This document shows positions 36,999 through 48,755 of a stretch of DNA of 64,000 nt, piece by piece (position 1 is the stretch's first letter; every line of letters begins with the position of its first letter). Location of the stretch: contig CM075675.1 in NCBI GenBank assembly GCA_037962975.1, forward strand, positions 816,001 through 880,000, in the 5' to 3' direction. Made by a program: the position numbers and the translations under genes. This DNA comes from Clitoria ternatea (Eukaryota; Streptophyta; Magnoliopsida; Fabales; Fabaceae). The notes under the pieces are model-generated. The model made no database searches and was not told the origin of the DNA. It worked only from the letters and a program-made list of their open reading frames with translations.

Positions 36999-37190
36999 CT
37001 CACACTATGTTCTATCTGCTTGCGTAACTGATTCCCGTGAACGACGCGTCCAAACCCCGTTGCCTCTAACAAACTCAAAAACAAAACTATCTTCTTTTTC
37101 TCTCACTCTATAACTCTCTCTCTCTTTCGTTCTTTCATTCTTTCTCACACACACACGTAAACAGTCACTCTCCCTACTACTGCTTCCACA

Positions 37191-37748
37191 ATGGCGATGG
37201 TTTCGCCTTCTTCAAGAAACGAAACGTCGCGACGCTTCTCTTCTTCTGCCTTCGCATCCACATCCGCGCTCAATTTCTCTTCCTCGGCAGCCGCCAGCGT
37301 TAGAGTGCACAGCCGTCGTTCGTCGCCGTCTTCACCGCCGTCGCCGCCGTCGTCCGTGAGATTCTATGCGGAGCAACGCGAGGAGTCTCCCAGGCGGCGA
37401 TCGATGACGGTGACGAAGAAACAGAGGCACAAGAACGCGGTGTCGCCAAGTGAGAGGAGAACGTGTTTGTGTTCTCCTTCGACGCATCCTGGATCTTTCC
37501 GATGCGCGTACCACAAACAGCTTGCGGAACAGGAAAAGGCGTCGTGTAGCAATAGGAAACTGAACCTTCGGAGATCGGCGATGAAGAACTCGCTGGTGCG
37601 AATAGGAGGAGTGGAAGGTGAACTGGTGAAGAGGACACTGACAACTCTGATTAGGCCTTCTTCTCAGCAGTTGCGCCGCCGCGAAGGTTTTCAGCCCAAG
37701 CCCAGCCGCTTGTCCATCATGTCAAAAGCCGAAGAACAAGGCTCGTGA
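37191..37748 (+). CDS. Serine-rich protein-like (CLCSPSTHPGSFRCAYH motif), copy 1
   Basis: 185 aa, intronless and basic, with a Ser-rich N-terminal half of low complexity. The diagnostic block CLCSPSTHPGSFRCAYHKQ (about residues 91-109) is shared by a plant family annotated only as serine-rich protein-related. A second conserved part follows (KLNLRRSAMKNSLVRI), and the C-terminus reads PKPSRLSIMSKAEEQ. No signal peptide or membrane segment. The molecular function is not established. The gene at 40498-41004 is a clear paralogue in the opposite orientation, so the two converge. The start follows a TATA box and a CT-rich leader. Confidence 0.88.
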   Translation: MAMVSPSSRNETSRRFSSSAFASTSALNFSSSAAASVRVHSRRSSPSSPPSPPSSVRFYAEQREESPRRRSMTVTKKQRHKNAVSPSERRTCLCSPSTHPGSFRCAYHKQLAEQEKASCSNRKLNLRRSAMKNSLVRIGGVEGELVKRTLTTLIRPSSQQLRRREGFQPKPSRLSIMSKAEEQGS

Positions 37749-37998
37749 ATATTTCTTTTCTTTCGTTTCTTTATTCTCGTTCTTTGATCTCTTGTGAGAT
37801 GACACTGATATTATTCGGAACCTATTGTAAATTCTTGTGAATAATATGATCATTAGTTTCTTTCTTGCAATACAAACAATACTTGCAAAGGTTTCTTGTA
37901 AACAAAAAGAGAGTGGATTAATGTGAATCTTGAAAGATACCTGGTTAGTTTATCGCGAACGAGGTTTTCTTTCTCGTCATCGTAACAGATTTACATTA

Positions 37999-38001
<3 letters not shown>

Positions 38002-38035
<34 letters not shown>
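38002..38035. repeat. (AT)n microsatellite
   Basis: About 17 AT units. Confidence 0.95.
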
Positions 38036-38039
<4 letters not shown>

Positions 38040-38679
38040 TATTCAATTTCTATTCTTTTGAACATGTCTCTTCCATGTTTATAAGAAACCTTTCATCTAG
38101 CATGTGTTTATGTGTCTATATGAATTTTCAGATTATAAACTGTTCGATTTCATATCCAGATCATCATCAATCTGCTATACGTTTAATTAGTTAAACATAC
38201 GTAAACAAGTTAAGATTAAAACACAAAAGTAACTCAATCTTCTATACGTTTAATTAGTTAAACGTAAACTAGTTAACATTAAAACACATTTAGTTTGAGA
38301 CTCTAAATTACAATTTTCCTTAGCCGCTTTTAACATTTCAAATGACATACTAATTAAAGAGATGTAGGATACATTGTTTTTTTCTATACATTAACTACTA
38401 ATTTTAACTGTAATATTGTGTTTGGATTAAGATTATTTTTAAATGTTTTCTTAAACTATTATTATATTTGGATGTGTTTCAGATGAAAATTTATTTTAAA
38501 TAATAATTTAAAAATATGAAATTATTTATAATAGTAGTTGAATTTCCATTTAAATTGATCAACTTTTTTGAGAACAAAGTGAGATAAAGCATTGCTAATT
38601 TAAGTATTAGATTATTTTATTTGTAAAGAAAGCAAATTATCTATGAACTAAATTTAGGAACTTATTATATATGATGAAA

Positions 38680-38681
<2 letters not shown>

Positions 38682-38722
<41 letters not shown>
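38682..38722. repeat. (AT)n microsatellite
   Basis: About 20 AT units. Confidence 0.95.
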
Positions 38723-38726
<4 letters not shown>

Positions 38727-39244
38727 GTTTTAATTTAACTTTTTTTAAATCTCCGACCATTGTTCAATTTAAAGTTAAGAATTTTATAAAGTTTTAAGAC
38801 ATACATTTAATCCATATAAAAAAATTGTTATTGATTTTATTTTATTTTTGTCTAGATTTAATCTTTACAATTAATTTTACTAATTTAACTGTATTGTATT
38901 ATCATAACATATATATTATTTACTTTATTTTTCTCTATTAACATAATAAAACTGACAACAAAAACTAAATCTAAAACAATATATAAAATAAAATTATGAC
39001 TAAATCTTAACAATTTTTTCATAGGGACTAAATGTGAATCTTGAAACTTTTACAATGACTAAACACTTATTTAAACCTAAATTTAAATTTAAATTTAATT
39101 ACTTACAAATAATTTCATGTGTTTAAAATTTTTCTATAAAAGTTAGTTATTTTAGATAAATAAAATATATTGTTTTGAAACAACTTTTCATATATTAATT
39201 CAACACTTCTAAATATTAATACACAAAAATTGTTTTATTCAATT

Positions 39245-39781
39245 TGAACTGATCTGAATCGGGGTCTAGGATCTGGTGTGGGAGCCACAACCACAAATGT
39301 TCTCAGTTTTTAGTGATTTGTACACCGGTGGGGATATGATATTATGTTCCCTATTCCAGTAGGGCCTTGAGTATAACATTCTTAATTTTTAAAATAATTT
39401 CCAATAAATCAAATAAAACTTATTGAGCATAAGTTTGAGAATGAGTCTAACGCATCAGAGTTGTGAAAATATTGGTATTTACATGTTTGCATGCAGAGAA
39501 TGAAGAGTTCCTTAGGGTTAGGGGACCATTAGTACAATGTGTCAGTACGATTCTGACACACGACGCAGGTGCCTTCGCGTTGCCTGCGAACGTTCCCCTG
39601 CGACTGTATCTTGTACTGTTTGTCGGGTGACACGGATGCTTTCCGATGCTGACCTAGACTTTCGGTATAAAAAGATATCTAATACGGGTTATAGTCTGGA
39701 GGTTTACCTGCTACACCGATATACGAGTGAAAGTGAGTGAGATTACTCTTTTACACATACGTCAGTGTATAGACCGGATCA
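39245..39781 (-). mobile_element. Solo LTR of a third Tat-related family, 537 bp, minus strand
   Basis: Read on the minus strand it starts TGATCCGGTCTATACACTGA at 39781 and ends AGATCAGTTCA at 39245. It is flanked by a perfect 5-bp duplication CAATT (39240-39244 and 39782-39786). Its last ~45 bp (CCCACACCAGATCCTAGACC) closely resemble the end of the 803-bp LTRs (CCCACACCGGATTCTAGACC); the body does not. The small frame 39537-39740 is a by-product. Confidence 0.85.
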
Positions 39782-39786
39782 CAATT

Positions 39787-40497
39787 CAACTAAAAATTAA
39801 TTTTTTAAAACATAATTCAATCCAACCACAATTATATTAATTATTATCTCGTATCTATCACACAACTACGCTAGCTATTTGCACATTTTAGGTTTAACAT
39901 CTTTTATGGATTTTGGATATGAAATTTCAACGGATTACAGGTGGCATCTGAAAGAAAATTCTTATCATTGTAGATACATGACGTGTTGGACAAGAGTACA
40001 TTTATTTTTCGAATTATAAGATTCGATTTTAAAGCTTTTGTATATTTTCACTGTATTTTTTCACACATCTATATATATAATATCTCTCATTTCTTTTCAT
40101 ATCTCTCTTATTATATCATATCACTTTTTTTATTCTTCTAATTGTATGATTGTATCTATATACCTAAAGATGTGTTAAAAAAGTATTATCCTTTTCTATA
40201 TTATCTTTTATAATTAAACTTTTTAAATTTCACTCTAATTGACTCAACATGAAAATAAAGACGAATTTAAAATATGATCATATCTAAATTTAACTTTTTG
40301 TGGTAACATGAGTGATGATTTGGAATGGTGAATAAAAGTTGATACATAAAATAGGAGTCTTAGAGAAGGAGAAAGAAAACATGGATAATCACAAAAGAAA
40401 TAATTCCCAGTTCACTCTCTTATTTACAGGTGCTATGGTTGTTTGCATCGCAAGAAACAAGAGCTTATTCACAAGAATTTACGAAGAAAAGAAATAT
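39787..40497. other. AT-rich region downstream of serine-rich copy 2
   Basis: Contains the 3' flank of the minus-strand gene. No other gene seen. Confidence 0.4.
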
Positions 40498-41004
40498 TCA
40501 GCAGGATTCTTGATCTTGGGCTTTGGACATGGTAGATAGGCGACTGGGCCTGGGCTCAAAAACTCGGCGGCGTTGCAACCGGTGAGAGGAGGACCCAATG
40601 AGAGTGGTTGATGAAGCCCTCTTCAGTACCTCAGCTTCCACTTCTCTTCCTAATTGCACCAACCAATTCTTCATCGCCAATCTTCGAAGATTCAGTTTCT
40701 CATTGCTAGACGACGCCGTTTTCTGCCCCGCAACCTGTTTGTGGTACGCGCACCGGAACGACCCGGGGTGCGTCGTAGGAGAACACGAGCATCTTCTCTT
40801 CCCACTTGACGCCGACCATGCCGCGTTCTCGTCCTTCTGTTTCTTCCCCACTGGAGACGCCGCTCTTTGCTCCACCGAGAATCTCACCGGCGACGGCGAC
40901 AGCCAAGACCGTGACGAACAATTGCCCTGCTCGCCAACGCCAGCGGCGGCCGACGTGGACGCAAACTCCGACGAAGTTCTTGAAGAATGTTCAACGATTG
41001 ACAT
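40498..41004 (-). CDS. Serine-rich protein-like (CSCSPTTHPGSFRCAYH motif), copy 2
   Basis: 168 aa, intronless. It shares with the protein at 37191 the core CSCSPTTHPGSFRCAYHKQ (about residues 71-89), the block KLNLRRLAMKNWLVQL, and the tail (PRPSRLSTMSKAQDQ). The Ser-rich N-terminal half has diverged in sequence and length. The orientation is opposite to copy 1, so the genes converge across about 2.7 kb that includes a solo LTR. Function unknown; family annotated as serine-rich protein-related. Plus-strand frames over this interval are shadows. Confidence 0.88.
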   Translation of the reverse strand: MSIVEHSSRTSSEFASTSAAAGVGEQGNCSSRSWLSPSPVRFSVEQRAASPVGKKQKDENAAWSASSGKRRCSCSPTTHPGSFRCAYHKQVAGQKTASSSNEKLNLRRLAMKNWLVQLGREVEAEVLKRASSTTLIGSSSHRLQRRRVFEPRPSRLSTMSKAQDQESC

Positions 41005-41029
41005 TGTTGAAGCGGTGGTGAGAGTGTGA

Positions 41030-41612
41030 GAAATCGCAATGCAAGGAATACGCGGTATACTTTCTCTTCTTTTCTTTTTTATTATGAAGATGCAGTATTT
41101 TCTCGTGAGAGTTTATAATATGTAGTTTCGCGTGGTTTTACTAATAAAATATATACATATAAATTTTAAGAGTAATTATAAAAAAATTAAAATATAAAAA
41201 ATGATATTTGATTTATTAGTGTATACCGCTAATTAAAAACGGTCTACCGTGCGTCCAGAATATTTTCCCTTTTATATATATATATATTTTTTTTCTATTC
41301 TTTTGTTATAGGTAACTGTTAACTTATCTTTGTCCCTTAATCTTGTACTTTTTCTTTCTTCATAAACTTTTCTTCCTACTATTCTCGCTTTCCTTTCTTT
41401 AGAATTTGTATATTGTTTCCTACCATTATTAATTACTATTCTTGCATTTTTTTTTCTTCATAAATTGTTGTTCTTAATTACTATTCCCGCATTCCTTTCA
41501 TTTCTGTGTTTATTGTGATACTGTTACAAGAAATGGAGTTTCAACGGGGATGAATGATAGTGGATACAACCTTGATTATTGACGCCTAAAGTTATTTATT
41601 AAGGTTAATAAA

Positions 41613-41644
<32 letters not shown>

Positions 41645-42060
41645 TTGTTTTTTTATGATATTATTGTCTTTTTTTCCCATGTTCAACATGTTTAGGTTTT
41701 TATACATTTTAACTTCATATATTCTGAAAGTCTTGTGCTTGAATTTGATCTATATTTGGTCAATCCCCTATTTATCCGTGTTTTGATCTATTTTGATGGC
41801 AATCTTGAATTGGTACTGGGCGGAAGCTTGGATAGTCGAACCGATTGGAAGGTGGTATTAACATCTTAATCCTAACATGAAAATTAGTTTAATCCCCTGA
41901 ACGCAAACTTCTTGTTTCTCATTTCTTTTATCTGCATATCAGGTAGTGTGTGTCTACTATATATATATATATATATATATATGGTTTTCTTTACATAGCA
42001 TTAGGTATTGTTCTTCTTTTTGTTTTTGGTAAAAAGCTATAGTTCCTATATTGCTTGGTG
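41030..42060. other. Upstream region of serine-rich copy 2 and intergenic DNA
   Basis: The nearest part should hold the promoter and leader of the minus-strand gene. The rest is AT-rich with an (AT)n tract at 41617-41641 and a shorter one at about 41959-41982. Confidence 0.4.
41617..41641. repeat. (AT)n microsatellite
   Basis: About 12 AT units. Confidence 0.9.
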
Positions 42061-43724
42061 TGAAATGGAGATTTCGGAAAATATTGTCTTTTGGAGGCTA
42101 ACTGCTTCTTCCATATTGAAAGTTCAAATGAAATATAGGATCTAAAGAGAATGAGACTTCAAAATGTACAAATCATGCATGAGAGTCCAATATCAAGAGT
42201 TTTTCCGGATCCTTGTAATATACAAAAGTTCACGGTTGATCATCACCGTACTAAAGGTAAATTTGCATCTATAAAATAGTTGTATATATATATTTTCTTT
42301 TAAATCCTTTATATCTATTTTATTTAAACTTTTACTAGGCGGAAGTTCTATAAAAACTCTGAATAGCTTACCAACTAAAACATGTCAACCATATCTTAAT
42401 TCTGAATTCTCTTGTAACTGAACTCACCAAATGTATCACAACCTTTGCTTTTGTAGAAAGTGAAGTTTCTTTAGATCCCACTTTTAACATCTCCTCCCCA
42501 TGAGAAAGACATTTCCCTTAGTAAGCCTGGAAATTTAGTGCTGAAATTTTTCATTGGCGGTCCAAAACATACATATAGAAGAGATTGCCTTCCTTCTATT
42601 TTTTAATTGAGTTTGAAATTTTCCTTTGGTTTCATTCTATGCACTAGCAAATTCGACGTTGGTTGGAAAACACTTTCAATTCAGTTTTTAAGCATGTGCT
42701 GCATAATTTGTAATATAAATCTCATTTAACTTGTAATTATTTTAGAATAGACCAAACATTGACATAGTGGCAGCTAGACTTAGAATTTCAATTGATGCCT
42801 CTTACACTTGTTCAGTGTTAGGCTGTTAGCATGAAATCGAAGAAAAGCTTATTTACCCTTCTAATAAAAAGGAAGTAGCAGATTGCATAAGACTCTACTG
42901 TAGTGTCATTGACATGCAAACATGTAAAATGGTTGTTACACAGAGCTTCATTTTAACCATTTCCGATCTGTTTATTTAGTAGGGGGAAAACTTCCCACTA
43001 CAGGGGCATTGCATTAGTAGGAATATTGACGTTTTCTTTGATGAAACAACTTCATTTCCAAGTCCTTTTATTTCGATGTGTATATTTGATTTCATAGTGT
43101 CACACAACTTAAGTTCAATTATTAAAAAAATTATTTTTTAATGCCATGATCTTAAATTTCCTGAAGCGTATACTTTTTTTTTTGTTATATTTCACTTATT
43201 TTATTTTAACTTTTATGAGATGAAAATTCTATGAACACTCCAATTAGCTTGGCAACTAAAAGCTCTCAACCATCTCTTAGTTTTAATAGGTTCCTCTAAG
43301 TGATTTCAAAAATTATGCTAGAAGTCTTAGTTTTGAATTCAATACAGGTAAGAGCTGATTATTTTAACATGTGTATTTGAGAGTACACTATTGCATTAAA
43401 AGTTTACACGTTCTAATTTGCATACCAAATCCTACAAAGAGTATGTCTAATGTTCTAAGTCTGATGCTCCTCAAACTTCTGCAACAGTCATATTTTTAAA
43501 AAAAAAAGGTATTTGTAGACCTCTGAACCTAGAAAACATGTGATTAAGAATAATGTCTGTAACCAAAGTTATTGCAATTGTACGATACATGAAGCTATTG
43601 CTGGTTAGGGCCTTAATGGTCGATTTTCCATGCAAGCTTCATGTCAATCATTTCCTAATGATATCTTCTCTTAGTAAACTTTTAAAATTAAGTTTTTCTT
43701 ATAGAATTATATATTTTTTCTTAC
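42061..43724 (+). other. Non-coding or degraded region with exon-like pieces
   Basis: A piece at about 42130-42255 reads as an open segment (QIMHESPISRVFPDPC) and ends at a good donor, AAAG|GTAAAT. No partner exon was identified and no family recognised. Confidence 0.25.
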
Positions 43725-44090
43725 AGGTAATGCCATGACTTTGCAAATGGTCAAGTATCCGGTGATAAATGATACTCGCGGCATATTTAAAATTGATTTT
43801 TTTTTATTTTTTAACAATATTAATCGGTATCATCTTTTTATTTTTTACATTTTCTTTTTGAACTTTCTAAATTTGTTTTTCTTATTTAATTATATAACTT
43901 TTTGTACAGATAATGTTCCTAACTTTGCAAGTGGTCGAGAATCTGGTGATACAATTGAGAATGATACTCTTGGTACGTATAAATTTGAATTTATATTTTT
44001 TAACAAATTTAATGGGCATCTTTTCATTATTTTTGACCTTACATTATATATTTTCTATTATTTCTCTTACTCATGCATACAGTACTCCTA
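43725..44090 (+). repeat. Tandem duplication of an exon-like segment, about 180 bp
   Basis: Two copies: one from TTACAGGTAATGCCATGACT (about 43723), one from TGTACAGATAATGTTCCTAA (about 43906). Each has a ~65-bp open piece (second copy: FASGRESGDTIENDTLG), then a T-rich intron-like stretch. The second has an ACAG acceptor and a TTG|GTACGT donor; the first has lost the donor (GGCATA). The parent gene is not recognised. Confidence 0.5.
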
Positions 44091-44149
44091 TGATTTATGT
44101 GAATGTACCTGAAATTTCATACTTCTTACTAAGTAAATTTTTTTAAAAA

Positions 44150-45620
44150 TATTATAATGAGGATCTAAAGAGAAATTAATTACGTTTTGTAAGTATATTT
44201 ATTTATTATATGATTATTTACAATTATTCAACTAAACTATGAATAAGAGCTTATTTATTTTATGTTTTAAAAAATCTAAATAAACATCCACATTTTTGTT
44301 AAAATTCTATTTAATAAATATTTTTTTAAAAGAAATAATGCGTGCCAATCATGGGTACTACCACTTGTTTATACTAAATGTTGTCAACCCCCGCCAATAA
44401 GATGATTTATTGTTTTTTGAATTTGATAAAAAAATGATAAAAATCAAACTTATAACTTACTCGATCACAACTCATTGAAAGAGAAGAAGAAAAACAATAT
44501 TATAAAAAACATAACCTAGTATGTAAATAGTGATGATCATTTTGTTATAAAAAAATAAAACCTAGTGTATGAGTTATTATAAAATAATGATAATAATTTT
44601 GTTATAAAAATAAAACCTATCATATATATATATATATCAAAAGAAAAGAATTTTATATGATTTTACCATTGTAATAAATAAATATATTAAATTTTCATAA
44701 AAATATAAACATAATAATAGTTAGTATTATGATAATACAATATAAAATTTGAATATGCATTTCATTATTTGGTGAATATTGTAATAAATAGTGTAAATGA
44801 TAATATTATGACATTATAATTATAATCATGTAAATGAATATTAATATTAATAATAAATATTTTGTGATTAAAAATTAAATAGGACTTATGGTGTTATAAA
44901 ATGTATGAACTAAAAAATAAATTAAACACTTTGCAATTATAAAGAAAATTAATTTTTTAGGCATAATACAACTTTGTATTATATTATGGATTGTCAAATA
45001 TGTGTAATTTTTCATAAGATGAAGGATCAAAAGTAATTTTTTTTATTAAAAATTGTGGACGGACATTAATGATGTTTTCAAAAGATTTTTTTTATTCTAC
45101 GACAATTTGCACGTATTAGATAAACAATTAAATTATATATTGTAATAATAAATATATATTTTATTACAAATTATGAGCTTGTCTAATATATGTAACTTTA
45201 CACAAGTTAATCAAAATTTTTTAAAAAATTATTAAAATTATGCGAGGATTGAATCTTGGTGGGCATTAATAATGTTTTTTAAAAGAATTTTCCTTTTAAA
45301 TTTCTTGTGTTGTGTAAACTTATTCAGATGAGATAAATTGTTATATTATATATTGTATAACATGTGTAACCTTTCACAATTGTCAGTAATGGTATGAGAA
45401 TTGCTTAATTAGAAATCAATATTAATAGATATTAATGATGTGATAAATAAAAAAAATTTCATATAAAATGCAAATATTAGATAAACTGCTCTATTATACA
45501 TTATATTTTGTAAAGAATAAATATAAATTATATGGTATATTATGAGTTTGTATTATGTTATATTATATAAATAATATAAAACATAAATTATTAAACCTGT
45601 CAGGGCAGCGAGGATGATGT
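44150..45620. other. Very AT-rich intergenic region
   Basis: No gene, hairpin or terminal repeat resolved. Confidence 0.4.
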
Positions 45621-45621
45621 G

Positions 45622-45622
<1 letters not shown>

Positions 45623-45663
<41 letters not shown>
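45623..45663. repeat. (AT)n microsatellite
   Basis: About 20 AT units, directly abutting the MITE that follows. Confidence 0.95.
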
Positions 45664-45666
<3 letters not shown>

Positions 45667-45668
45667 CT

Positions 45669-46003
45669 TATAAGAAAAGTTCTTTTATGTGAGAGAAAGA
45701 TGAGTGAATCTGGGTCATACAACCATATAATGGATGATTGAGATTAATCATATGACGTGATCTTTTAAGTGATCATGTGACTTTTAAATTTTTTAATCTC
45801 AATCATCCATTATATGGTTATACGGTCGAGATTCGTTCCTTTCATTCTCATATAAATGTAAGATGTAAAATTCTCCTATGTCGTATAACCATATAATGGG
45901 TGGTTGAGATTAAAAGTTTTTCAAATCACATTATTAATCTCAACCATCCATTGTATGATTACTCAGATTCATTTTTACTCTCACATAAGAGAGTTTTTCT
46001 CAT
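45669..46003. mobile_element. Double-hairpin MITE, about 335 bp
   Basis: The left end (ATAAGAAAAGTTCTTTTATGTGAGAG) and the reverse complement of the right end (ATGAGAAAAACTCTCTTATGTGAGAG) match over about 80 bp, including AATGGATGATTGAGATTAAT. This inner motif occurs four times in alternating orientation (about 45727, 45798, 45893 and 45941). No protein. A target duplication could not be fixed because the left flank is an AT tract. Confidence 0.65.
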
Positions 46004-46687
46004 ATCATACATTCTATATATATACAAATTAGCTCCTATATATATACAAATTAGCTGGAAAATTTTTAAAAACACATGCCAAAATGGTAAGGAATTAACT
46101 CTTGACTAGTATGCTTTGGCCCATTGATTATAGCAAATGACAAGCACTAACAACAATAATATACTTACTCGACGGGATAGATTTAGGGTCTTTTTAGTTT
46201 TTAGTTGAGAAATCAGAAATAAAACTTTAAAAAATTGTTTAAATAAAATTTAAAAGTGTTTCAAATTGTGTGTTAACTAAATCCAATTTCTATTGGATAC
46301 AAAACAATTACGAGAATATGTTATGTTTGGGATTAGGCAGTTAGGTTTTGACTGTTTGGTACCACTGACGGATATACGAGAATATGTCTAAAAAAAAAGC
46401 ATACATACTATAGAAACTTCAACTTTGGTTCACACTAATTTTGCTATGTGCTTTACATTTATTAGTACTGTGCTGCAGTTCATCATTTTGTCCTTCAAGG
46501 ATTTCCGTTCATGTGGTAGTAGCAGCTCTTCTCTTCACTGACTTTTTCTGATCCCACCAAACAAAACAATTAGTTAAAAATAGTTTCTTTCTGTCATTTG
46601 CATTTCCCTCCAAAAGACAAAACTTGCTTGGGCTATCAAGCGAAGGCAAAAATAGTTAAAAGTACAAAAGTTTGATAGCAAAAAAAA
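46004..46687. other. Upstream region of the MFS transporter gene
   Basis: AT-rich, with no other gene. Presumably contains the transporter promoter. Confidence 0.4.
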
Positions 46688-48755
46688 ATGACCAAGCTGG
46701 TCCTCAAAGCTGGGAGCAGACCTCCATGGGTGGGTCTTGCGGCCGCAGTTTGGATTCAAATAGCAGCTGGCAATGCATACAATTTCCCACTCTACTCCTC
46801 TGCTCTCAAATCAGTGTTGGGTCTCAATCAGCAACAAGTGACTATTCTGGGAGTGGCCAATGATGTTGGGGAGAGTGTCGGTCTTCTTCCTGGTATTGCC
46901 TGCAACAAGTTCCCTCCTTGGGCTTTGCTTCTGTTTGGTGTTCTCCTTTGTTTCTTGGGTTATGGCCTTATCTGGCTTGCTCTTAGCCAAACTGTTTCCC
47001 AATTTCCCTATGTGTTGGTAAATCCTAAATGTTTTGTTTTTCTTTTTTGCCAAAGGAATTGAATTGAAGCTCAATTCACCTGTTCTTGCACTCCATGAGT
47101 TTCTAATCTCTTTTGATTCTCATTACTTGGCAGTTATGGTTTTCCCTTTGTGTTGCCGCTAATAGCAGTGCATGGTTTGGGACAGTTGTGCTTGTTACCA
47201 ATATGAGAAACTTTCCTCTCAGTAGAGGCACCATATCTGGCATTCTTAAAGGTTATGTGGGGATTAGTGCTGCAGTGTACACGTTAATATATAGCATGTT
47301 GCTGAGAAGATCTGGTTCTAAGTTACTCTTGTTTCTAGCAATTGGAGTGTCTGCTGTGTGTTTAGTTATGATGTACTTCATTCGGCCTTGTATTCCTTCT
47401 GGTGAAGATTCTTCAGTGCATGTCCATTTTATATATATCCAAGTTGCAAGTGTTGTACTTGCTTCCTATCTTGTTATCACCACAATTGTGATTGACATGA
47501 TCTCTATAAATGATTCAGTTTCTTACATCTTAGCCGCCATAATGATTATACTTCTGATGACTCCCCTTGCGATTCCTGTCAAAATGACACTATTTCCTGC
47601 CAATTCAAAGAACAATGTTCCACTGGTTGGTTCTTCAGATCAGTTGGCATCAGGTGAAGATGTTTCAATGCAAACAAGTCCGATGCTGACATCATCTTCA
47701 TCAACTGCATATCTTGGAAATTTTGATGAACGGGAGGATGTTTCAGAAGTCGAAATACTTATTGCAGAAGGGGAAGGAGCAATAAGGAAGAAAAGGAGAC
47801 CTAAAAGGGGAGATGATTTCAAGTTCCGTGAAGCTTTAACCAAGGCTGATTTCTGGCTTCTTTGGTTTGCTTATTTTCTTGGGGTTGGCTCAGGAGTAAC
47901 AGTTCTCAACAATTTGGCTCAAATTGGAGTTGCTTTGGGTGTTGAAGATACAACCATATTGCTGTCAGTCTTCAGCTTTTGCAACTTCATGGGTCGTCTT
48001 GGTGCTGGTGCTGTTTCTGAACACTTTGTTAGGTACTTTATTTAAATAGTCATGAACTAGACTTAATAAAATAAGACTACTTATTAATTATCATTGAACT
48101 GTTTTAAGCAGTTCCTTACTTTTCTAATTGTGCAAGGACTTACCATGTAGTAGTTTTTCCTTTATGAAATGAATACTGAATTTGTTATGAATTTAGCTTC
48201 TTAATTAGCACAACTGAATAATCTTGTGGAAGTTATTATTATCTTGTACTTGATTTGGGCGTATATTGACGAGGTTATTATCATGACAGGTTGATAGCAC
48301 TACCTAGAACATTTTGGATGACAAGTACACAAATAATTATGATTGTTGCATTTTTGCTTTATGCTTCAGCACTTGATGGCACTCTTTACGCTGCAACGGC
48401 TTTGCTTGGGATCTGCTATGGGGTTCAATATTCTACAATGGTTCCAACAGTGTCTGAACTTTTTGGTTTGAAGCACTTTGGTGTTATTAGTAGCTTCATG
48501 ATGCTAGGTAACCCAATTGGCGCCCTTCTTTTCTCTGTTTTTCTTGCTGGCAATGTGTATGATATAGAAGCTGCAAAGCAAGGAAACTCCACCTGCTATG
48601 GTGCAAATTGCTTCAGGCTCACTTTTCTTGTTTTGGCTGGTGTCTGTGGACTTGGTACCATCTTGACTGTAATTTTGACACTTAGAATACGACCAGTATA
48701 TCAAATGCTGTATGCTGGGGGTTCATTTCGTTTACCTCAGACTTCAAATTACTAA
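46688..48755 (+). CDS. Nodulin-like / NUCLEAR FUSION DEFECTIVE 4-like MFS transporter
   Basis: A membrane protein of the major facilitator superfamily; the substrate of this plant subfamily is mostly unknown. Three exons, 46688-47017, 47134-48032 and 48290-48755, join in frame to 564 aa across GT-AG introns. The N-terminal half is the Nodulin-like domain. It starts with RPPWVGLAAAVWIQIAAGNA and contains VLVTNMRNFPLSRGTISGI and LKGYVGISAAVYTLIY. A hydrophilic central loop (about residues 225-300) carries acidic and Ser-rich sequence and the basic KKRRPKRGDDFKFREAL. The C-terminal half repeats membrane helices (FWLLWFAYFLGVGSGVTVLN, GICYGVQYSTMVPTVSELFG). About 12 helices in total. Length and layout match NFD4-like proteins, and the frame is intact. 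Confidence 0.92.

Larger units (their letters stand above)
37749..39244. other. 3' flank of serine-rich copy 1 and AT-rich intergenic DNA
   Basis: No gene. Two long (AT)n tracts. ACGTTTAATTAGTTAAAC-like motifs are repeated near 38180 and 38245. Confidence 0.45.
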
